Shown one piece after another: positions 58,431 to 64,000 of a stretch of DNA of 64,000 nucleotides. Numbering within the stretch: the stretch's first letter is position 1; every line of letters begins with the position of its first letter. The notes beneath the pieces are model-generated. The model was not told where the DNA came from and did no database searches. It was given only the letters and a program-made list of their open reading frames with translations. Origin of the DNA: Mycobacterium sp. KBS0706. GTDB taxonomy: Bacteria; Pseudomonadota; Alphaproteobacteria; DSM-16000; Inquilinaceae. The translations under genes were made by a program, and so were the position numbers. The stretch is from NCBI RefSeq assembly GCF_005938675.2, contig NZ_VCCH02000002.1:124001-188000 (forward strand), written 5' to 3'.

Positions 58431-59405
58431 TCAGCGGGCGAAGTCGTTGTCGGACTGGGCCAGCAGCTTTTCCGCCGTGAAGCGGTCGGTGATCAGGATG
58501 TTGATGTGGCGGCCCAGCAGGGCGCCGCGGATCGCCGCCACCTTGCGGGCGCCGCCGGCGACGCCGACGATGCGCGGGATGGTGCCGATCTCGTCCAGCG
58601 ACATCGAGATCACACGCTCATCCAGCGGCGTCTGGACCGGGGCGCCATAGGCGCCGAAGAAGCGCAGGCAGATGTCGCCGACACCGCCGCTCTCGGCCAC
58701 CGCCTCCAGCTCCTCGCCGGTGAAGACGTTGCCGCTGTTGGCCAGCATCTTGGACGGCTCGACCGCGCCGATGCCGACCAGCGCCAGGGTGATGCGCCGC
58801 CACTGCTCGATCGTCGCCCGGACATAGGGGTCGGCGAGGAGGGCGCGCTTGGCCGAGGCCGAGCCCGCGACGCCGGGGGCGGGGAGGAGCTGCGGCTGCG
58901 ACCCGGTCAGCTGGGCCAGGCGCGTGGTCAGGTGGGTGGCGTGGCCCTGCACCGCGGGGTTGCCCATGCCGCCCAGCATCTGCACCACCCGCTCGGCCGC
59001 CACCCGCTTCAGGGGGTTGATGGCGTCGACCATGCGCAGCAGCGACGCGCTCCAGGACGAGATGCCGATCACCTCGCCCGGATCCAGCGTCGTCTCCAGG
59101 AAATGCGCGGCGGCGTCGCCGATGCCGGCCAGGATCGAGTCCTCGCGGTCCTCGCCGCATTCGGCGACGATCGCCTCGGCCAGGCCGAAGCGCTCGCGCA
59201 GCCCGGTCTCCAGGTCGACATAGGTGCCGCGCGGCGCGTTGATGGTGATGCGGACGATGGACTCGTCCTCGGCCCGCTTCAGCAGGCGCGAGATGGTGGC
59301 CTGCGAGATGTGCAGCCGCTGCGAGATGTCGGACTGCTTCAGCCGGTCGACATAGTACATCTGCGCCACCCGGGTGATCAGGCGAAGCTCGTTGATGCGG
59401 CTCAT
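58431..59405 (-). CDS. SorC/DeoR-family sugar-binding transcriptional regulator
   Basis: The protein has 324 residues. The N-terminal HTH is AQMYYVDRLKQSDISQRLHI, then SQATISRLLKRAED. A sugar-phosphate-sensing domain with an isomerase-like fold has QMLGGMGNPAVQGHATHLTT and VGVAGGARKVAAIRGALLGR. Proteins of this type respond to phosphorylated sugars. It is divergent from the transketolase-kinase-transporter genes and co-directional with the dehydrogenase, so both arms are probably controlled from 59.4-59.7 kb. Confidence 0.93.
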   Translation of the reverse strand: MSRINELRLITRVAQMYYVDRLKQSDISQRLHISQATISRLLKRAEDESIVRITINAPRGTYVDLETGLRERFGLAEAIVAECGEDREDSILAGIGDAAAHFLETTLDPGEVIGISSWSASLLRMVDAINPLKRVAAERVVQMLGGMGNPAVQGHATHLTTRLAQLTGSQPQLLPAPGVAGSASAKRALLADPYVRATIEQWRRITLALVGIGAVEPSKMLANSGNVFTGEELEAVAESGGVGDICLRFFGAYGAPVQTPLDERVISMSLDEIGTIPRIVGVAGGARKVAAIRGALLGRHINILITDRFTAEKLLAQSDNDFAR

Positions 59406-59467
59406 CGGAAGGCGGCCTCGATCATCGGTTGCCGGTTCGGCTGACTCGAAAATTTATGCATCATGGC

Positions 59468-59479
59468 CTGATTATTCAG
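59468..59479. promoter_or_regulatory. CTGATTATTCAG half-operator
   Basis: CTGA and TCAG form an inverted repeat, and TGATTATTCA resembles half of the palindrome at 59641. It lies 63 bp upstream of the SorC-type gene and 162 bp from the other site, which would suit looping by a tetrameric SorC protein. Confidence 0.4.
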
Positions 59480-59640
59480 TCGCCAGCCGATGTCGGGTCA
59501 AGCGGAAGCTGTGTGCCGTCGCCGAGCATGGCTCAGAATTTTCTCCTAGTTCTTCGCGTCATTTGTCCTTTGGGCGAACGACGAGCCGAGTGGCTTGACG
59601 GGCTTCCGACTCCTGGCTAGCATGAATTTAAATCTGAATG

Positions 59641-59654
59641 TGAATAATTATTCA
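59641..59654. promoter_or_regulatory. perfect 14-bp palindrome TGAATAATTATTCA
   Basis: This perfect inverted repeat sits 13 bp before the transketolase GTG start, in an AT-rich stretch unlike the neighbouring genes. It is the best candidate SorC operator of the locus. The remaining 262-bp divergent gap (59406-59667) shows no gene. Confidence 0.6.
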
Positions 59655-59667
59655 AGCCGGAGGAGCG

Positions 59668-60549
59668 GTGCTCGACCCCAAGCCCTCATTCGTCCCCGAC
59701 ACGGTCCCTGACCCGGCGCGCATCGCCGCGGCGGACGGGGCCGAGCGGGCGCGCCTCCTGGCCGGGGCGGCGGCGGAGATCCGCGGCTCGGTGCTGCGCA
59801 TGATCGGGCAGGCCGGCCTCGGCCATGTCGGCGGCGACCTGTCGGTGACCGACATCCTGGCGACGCTGTTCTTCGGCGTGCTCGACCTCGACCCCGCCAA
59901 CCCCATGCGGCCCGACCGCGACCGCTTCATCCTCAGCAAGGGCCATTGCGCCGCCGCGCTCTACAGCACGCTGGCGCTGCGCGGCTTCATCCCGACGGAT
60001 CTGCTCGGCAGCTTCATGAAGACGCTGTCGGTGCTGAACGGCCATCCGAACCGGCGCAAGGTGCCGGGGGTGGAAGCGAACACCGGCCCGCTCGGCCACG
60101 GCCTGCCGATCGGCCTCGGCTCCGCCATCGCGGCGCGGCTGAGCAGCACCCCCTGGCGCGCCTTCGTCGTGCTCGGCGACGGCGAGCTGCAGGAGGGCAG
60201 CAACTGGGAGGCGGCGATGTCCGCCGGCCATCGCGGCCTGGACAACCTGACGGCCATCGTCGACCGCAACCGGCTGCAGCAGGGGGCCCGCACCGAGGAC
60301 ACCAACCGGCTGGAGCCGCTGGCCGACAAATGGCGCGCCTTCGGCTGGGAGACGGTCGAGCTGGACGGCCACGACCATGCCGCGCTGTGGGCCGCCTTCA
60401 CCGCCGCGCCGGCCGGCAAGCCGCGCTGCGTCATCGCCCGCACGATCAAGGGGAAGGGCGTGTCCTTCATGGAAGACCGCGTCGAATGGCACCACAAGGT
60501 GCCGTCGCCGGCACAGATCGAGCAGGCGCTCGCCGAGGTGGCCCGATGA
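59668..60549 (+). CDS. transketolase, N-terminal (TPP-binding) subunit
   Basis: The protein has 293 residues with a GTG start after CGGAGGAGCG. The thiamine-diphosphate fold is complete, with SKGHCAAALYSTLALRGF, then GPLGHGLPIGLGSAIA, and the TPP motif GDGELQEGSNWEAAM with IVDRNRLQQ. It is half of a normal transketolase; the other half is the next gene, with a 4-bp ATGA overlap. Split transketolases occur in several dedicated sugar pathways. It transfers a two-carbon ketol unit between sugar phosphates. Confidence 0.93.
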   Translation: MLDPKPSFVPDTVPDPARIAAADGAERARLLAGAAAEIRGSVLRMIGQAGLGHVGGDLSVTDILATLFFGVLDLDPANPMRPDRDRFILSKGHCAAALYSTLALRGFIPTDLLGSFMKTLSVLNGHPNRRKVPGVEANTGPLGHGLPIGLGSAIAARLSSTPWRAFVVLGDGELQEGSNWEAAMSAGHRGLDNLTAIVDRNRLQQGARTEDTNRLEPLADKWRAFGWETVELDGHDHAALWAAFTAAPAGKPRCVIARTIKGKGVSFMEDRVEWHHKVPSPAQIEQALAEVAR

Positions 60550-61496
60550 GCGCCGATGTCGTCGCCAAGGCCGGCACCTTCGACTGCCGCAAGGCCTTCG
60601 CCGAGACGCTGACCGAGCTGGCGCGGACTGACCGGCGCATCGTCGCCGTGTGCAACGACTCCGTCGGCTCCAGCAACCTGACCGGCTTCGCCGCCGAGTT
60701 CCCGGACCGGCTGGTCAATGTCGGCATCGCCGAGCAGGCCATGGTCGGGGTCGCCGCCGGCCTGGCCAATGGCGGCTTCGTGCCCTTTGTCTGCGCCGCC
60801 TCGCCCTTCCTGACCGGCCGGGCGCTGGAGCAGATCAAGGCCGACGCGGCCTACAGCTACTATCCCATCGTGCTGTGCGGCATGAGCCCGGGCATGGCCT
60901 ATGGCGAGCTGGGGCCGACCCATCACTCGATCGAGGATCTGGCCTGGACCCGGGCGATCGCCGAGCTGACGGTGATGGTGCCGGCCGACCCGGCCCAGAC
61001 CCGCGCGGCGGTGCGCTGGGCGGCGGGCGCGGGCCGTCCCGTCTTCCTGCGCATCGGCCGCTTTCCGGTGCCGGAGGTGACGCCGCCCGGCACCGAATTC
61101 GACGCCGGCGCGACGCAGCTTCTGCGCGACGGCGGAGACGTCACGCTGGTGGCCACCGGCACCATGGTGTCGCGGGCGCTCGAGGCGGCGGAGCTTCTGG
61201 CCGGGCAGGGGGTTCAAGCCCGTGTGCTGAACGTCGCCACCCTCAAGCCGCTCGACCCCGAGCCGCTGCTGCGCGCCGCGGCCGAGACCGGCCGCATCGT
61301 CACCGTCGAGGAGGCGGTGGTGCAGGGCGGGCTGGGCGGCGCCGTGGCCGAGATCGTGGTGCAGGGCCGGCCGGTGCCGATGCGCATCCTCGGTGTCACC
61401 GGCTTCGCCCCGACCGGCAGCGCCGCCTTCCTGCTCGACCATTTCGGGCTCAACGCGGCCGGCATCGCCGCCGCCGCCCGCGAGCTGGTGGCCTGA
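60546..61496 (+). CDS. transketolase, C-terminal subunit
   Basis: The protein has 316 residues. The pyrimidine-binding domain has FVPFVCAASPFLTGRALEQI and AYGELGPTHHSIEDLAWTRA. The C-terminal domain carries GRIVTVEEAVVQGGLGGAVA. It completes the enzyme formed with the preceding subunit. The ATG overlaps the preceding stop; the open frame further upstream is only a shadow. Confidence 0.93.
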   Translation: MSADVVAKAGTFDCRKAFAETLTELARTDRRIVAVCNDSVGSSNLTGFAAEFPDRLVNVGIAEQAMVGVAAGLANGGFVPFVCAASPFLTGRALEQIKADAAYSYYPIVLCGMSPGMAYGELGPTHHSIEDLAWTRAIAELTVMVPADPAQTRAAVRWAAGAGRPVFLRIGRFPVPEVTPPGTEFDAGATQLLRDGGDVTLVATGTMVSRALEAAELLAGQGVQARVLNVATLKPLDPEPLLRAAAETGRIVTVEEAVVQGGLGGAVAEIVVQGRPVPMRILGVTGFAPTGSAAFLLDHFGLNAAGIAAAARELVA

Positions 61497-61498
61497 CC

Positions 61499-62974
61499 AT
61501 GACCTTCGTCCTCGCCATCGACCAGGGCACCAGCTCCACCAAGGCGCTGCTGGTCGATGCCGCGGGCGCGGTGGTGGCGCGGGGCTCCGCGCCGCTGGGC
61601 GAGACGCATCCGAAGCCGGGCTGGGTCGAGCAGGACCCGATGGCGATCTGGGACAGCGTCCGCGCGGCCGTGGCCGCCTGCCTGCGGGGGCGGGATCCCC
61701 GCTCGGTCGCGGCGGTCGGCTTCAGCACCCAGCGCGAATCCCTGCTGATGTGGGACCGGCGGACCGGCGAGGCGCTGTCGCCGCTGATCAGCTGGCAGGA
61801 CCAGCGCACCGGCGCGCTGTGCGAGGCGCTGCGCTCGCCCGATGCCGAGCGGCTGGTGCGGGACCGCAGCGGCCTGCCGATGGACCCGATGTTCTCGGCC
61901 GCCAAGGCCAAGTGGCTGCTCGACACGCTCGACCCGGACCGGGTGCGGGCGAAGGCCGGCGAGATCTGCCTCGGCACGGTCGATGCCTGGCTGCTCAGCC
62001 GGTTCGGCGGCGAGGCGGTGACCGAGGCCGGCAACGCCTCGCGCACCCAGCTGCTGGATGTCCGCCGCGCCGCCTGGGACCCCGACCTGATGGATCTCTT
62101 CGGCGTGCCGGAGGCGGCGCTGCCACGCGTGGTATCCTCGACCGGCCCGTTCCCGTCGGTCCGCGGCCTCGACCCACTGCCGGACGGCGTGCCGGTGGCG
62201 GCGGTGCTCGGCGATTCCCATGCGGCGCTGTTCGCCCATGGCGCCTTCGCCCCGGGCCAGATCAAGGCGACGATGGGCACCGGCTCCTCCGTCATGGGGC
62301 TGATCGACCGGGCCGAGGCGCTGGACCCCGGCTTGTGCCTGACCATCGCCTGGTCGGTCGACGGCCCGGCGCTGGCGGCGGAAGGCAACATTCGCTCGGC
62401 CGGGTCGACGCTGCGCTGGGTGGCAGAGCTGCTGGGCCTGTCGACCCAGGACCTGGCGGATCTGGCGGCCGATGCCGCCAGCGACGGTGTGTTCCTGGTG
62501 CCTGGCTTCAACGGACTCGGCGCGCCGTGGTGGGACCTGAACGCGGTCGGCCTGCTGGCCGGCTTCACCCTCGGCAGCGGGCGGGCGGCGGTCGCGCGAG
62601 CGGCGCTGGAATCTATCCCGCACCAGATCGCCGATGTGGTCGAGGCGATCGACCGCAGCGTCGGCCAGGTGCGGGCGCTGCATGTCGATGGCGGGCCGAC
62701 CCGCAACCCGGTGCTGATGCAGGCCCTGGCCGACCTCGCCGGCTGCGAGGTGCTGCGGTCGGATACGGCCGAGCTGTCGGCGCTCGGCGCGGCCCATCTC
62801 GCCGGTCTCGGCGCCGGGATCTGGAGCTGGGATGGCCTCGCGGCGCTGCCGCGCGAGCGGCATGGCTTCGCCGCGGCGATGCCGGCGGACCGGCGCCGGG
62901 CCGAGCGGGACGGCTGGCGGCGGGCGGTGCGGCGCGCCTCCGGCGCGGTGCCGCCGGAGACGGCGGAGCACTGA
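61499..62974 (+). CDS. FGGY-family carbohydrate kinase
   Basis: The protein has 491 residues with an ATP-binding N-terminal DQGTSSTKALLVD, then GFSTQRESLLMWDRRTG and the second-domain ATMGTGSSVMGLID and VDGGPTRNPVLMQALADL. The family phosphorylates sugars or polyols such as glycerol, xylulose, erythritol or apulose; DQGTSSTK is closest to the glycerol/xylulose/apulose group. It starts 2 bp after the transketolase stop, so the sugar is presumably phosphorylated and then passed to the transketolase. Confidence 0.93.
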   Translation: MTFVLAIDQGTSSTKALLVDAAGAVVARGSAPLGETHPKPGWVEQDPMAIWDSVRAAVAACLRGRDPRSVAAVGFSTQRESLLMWDRRTGEALSPLISWQDQRTGALCEALRSPDAERLVRDRSGLPMDPMFSAAKAKWLLDTLDPDRVRAKAGEICLGTVDAWLLSRFGGEAVTEAGNASRTQLLDVRRAAWDPDLMDLFGVPEAALPRVVSSTGPFPSVRGLDPLPDGVPVAAVLGDSHAALFAHGAFAPGQIKATMGTGSSVMGLIDRAEALDPGLCLTIAWSVDGPALAAEGNIRSAGSTLRWVAELLGLSTQDLADLAADAASDGVFLVPGFNGLGAPWWDLNAVGLLAGFTLGSGRAAVARAALESIPHQIADVVEAIDRSVGQVRALHVDGGPTRNPVLMQALADLAGCEVLRSDTAELSALGAAHLAGLGAGIWSWDGLAALPRERHGFAAAMPADRRRAERDGWRRAVRRASGAVPPETAEH

Positions 62975-63011
62975 TCTGCCCCGCCTGGTGACACGAAAAG
63001 GGATGTAGGGA

Positions 63012-63992
63012 ATGGAAGCGCGCATCGACCGACCGGCCACCAGGACGTTCCTGCCGCGATTCAGCCTGACCAGCGGTGCCCAAGGCCCGCTGATCGGCCT
63101 GATCCTGCTGTGCGTGATCTTCTCCTTCGCCTCGGACCATTTCCTGTCGGTCCGCAACGGCCTCAACGTGCTGGACCAGGTCACCGTGCTCGGCATCCTC
63201 GCCATCGGCATGACGGCGGTGATCGTGATCGGCGGCATCGACCTGTCGGTCGGGTCGGTCCTGGCGCTGTCGATGATGGTGATGGGCTGGCTGGCGCGCG
63301 ACATGGAGCTGCCGATGGCCCTGGCCATCCTGCTCGGCATCGGTTCCGGCGCGGTCTGCGGCCTGGCCTCGGGCCTCCTGATCACCATGGCGCGGCTGCC
63401 CGCCTTCATCGCGACCCTGACCATGATGTCGGTGGCGCGCGGCCTGGCCAACATCCTGACCGACGGCACCCAGATCGTCGGCTATCCCGACTGGTTCACG
63501 GCGCTGGCCACCGTGCGCAACTTCGGCTTCCTGTCGCTGACCGTAGCGCTGTTCCTGGTGCTGGTCGCGGTCAGCTGGCTGTACCTGACCTTCCGGCCCA
63601 GCGGCCGCAACCTCTACGCCATCGGCGGCAGCCGCGAGGTGGCGCGCCTGGCCGGCATCCATGTCGGCCGGGTGACGATCGCGGTCTACGCCGCGGCCGG
63701 GGCGCTGGCCGGCATCGCCGGCATGGCGCTGGCCTCGCGTCTCGACTCCTCGCAGCCCAGCGCCGGGCTCGGCTACGAGCTCGACACCATCGCCGCGGTC
63801 GTGATCGGCGGCGCCAGCCTGTCGGGCGGCGTCGGCAGCATCGGCGGCACGGTGGTCGGCGTCCTGATCATCGGCGTGCTGCGCAACGGGCTGAACCTGC
63901 TCGGCGTCTCGCCCTTCGTGCAGCAGGTGGTGATCGGCCTCGTGATCGCCGCCGCCGTCACCTTCGACACCCTCGGCCGGCGCAACCGCTGA
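63012..63992 (+). CDS. ribose-type ABC transporter permease (RbsC-like)
   Basis: The protein has 326 residues, with eight to ten hydrophobic segments and the family blocks MTAVIVIGGIDLSVGSVLAL, then AAVVIGGASLSGGVGSIGGT. The C-terminus ends TLGRRNR. It should carry pentoses or related sugars together with an ATPase and a periplasmic binding protein, neither of which is in the window; they probably follow beyond 64000. The start at 63012 suits the basic N-terminus and the first helix. It is 37 bp after the kinase. Confidence 0.93.
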   Translation: MEARIDRPATRTFLPRFSLTSGAQGPLIGLILLCVIFSFASDHFLSVRNGLNVLDQVTVLGILAIGMTAVIVIGGIDLSVGSVLALSMMVMGWLARDMELPMALAILLGIGSGAVCGLASGLLITMARLPAFIATLTMMSVARGLANILTDGTQIVGYPDWFTALATVRNFGFLSLTVALFLVLVAVSWLYLTFRPSGRNLYAIGGSREVARLAGIHVGRVTIAVYAAAGALAGIAGMALASRLDSSQPSAGLGYELDTIAAVVIGGASLSGGVGSIGGTVVGVLIIGVLRNGLNLLGVSPFVQQVVIGLVIAAAVTFDTLGRRNR

Positions 63993-64000
63993 CCGGGACA

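Noticed and set aside
60650-61498. Upstream extension of the kinase frame
   Set aside because: It overlaps the transketolase C-subunit in another frame; DQGTSSTK begins right after ATG 61499.

Overview
The window is about 70% GC, densely packed with short overlaps, and rich in ABC importers, short-chain dehydrogenases and small regulators. This points to a metabolically versatile soil- or rhizosphere-type alphaproteobacterium. The style resembles Rhodospirillales such as Inquilinus or Azospirillum relatives, but nothing here fixes the taxon. No tRNA, rRNA, CRISPR array, prophage or intact mobile element was seen. It reads as chromosome or megaplasmid made of catabolic and transport cassettes, each with its own regulator.

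Layout. 0.1-5.8 kb: a short-chain dehydrogenase divergent from a MarR regulator that precedes an RND efflux adaptor and pump; two MarR-type operators are visible. 5.8-7.7 kb: an ArsR-type regulator followed by an MFS permease whose start appears to be CTG. 8.0-11.2 kb: a large MASE1/multi-PAS histidine kinase with no partner. 11.3-12.2 kb: a patch of decayed IS5- and IS66-family remnants with two small ORFs at its edges. 12.4-20.2 kb: a purine nucleoside cassette (LacI regulator, PotD-type ABC importer, nucleoside hydrolase, adenine deaminase). 20.2-23.9 kb: small enzymes (two DUF1801 proteins, a SnoaL-like protein, a methyltransferase, a DUF899 protein) with palindromic repeats between them.

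24.1-30.7 kb: a second ABC importer with a GntR regulator, an isopenicillin-N-synthase-like oxygenase and a divergent nucleoside hydrolase; two TGTATACA boxes lie between the divergent genes. 30.7-47.1 kb: a LysR regulator, hydantoinase/oxoprolinase subunits HyuA and HyuB, two peptide-type binding proteins, two FAD amine oxidoreductases, a MarR regulator, a dehydrogenase and a complete Opp/Dpp-type ABC transporter. Together these look like a catabolic island for an imported cyclic amide, peptide or amino-acid conjugate. 47.2-50.6 kb: an ECF transporter with a phosphoribosyltransferase behind a near-perfect sigma-54 promoter. 50.7-52.5 kb: a Tat-signal dehydrogenase divergent from a LysR gene.

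52.8-57.5 kb: a two-component system followed by beta-carbonic anhydrase and a SulP transporter, with a single-domain response regulator converging on them; this looks like an inorganic-carbon module. 57.6-64 kb: a SorC-regulated carbohydrate locus (polyol-type dehydrogenase, split transketolase, FGGY kinase, ribose-type ABC permease) that runs off the window end and resembles apiose/apulose pathways. Nucleoside and nucleobase salvage recurs three times (two nucleoside hydrolases, an adenine deaminase, a phosphoribosyltransferase), so scavenging of nitrogenous compounds is a theme of the region.

Coordinates and motifs were read by eye. Substrate assignments are inference unless stated otherwise.
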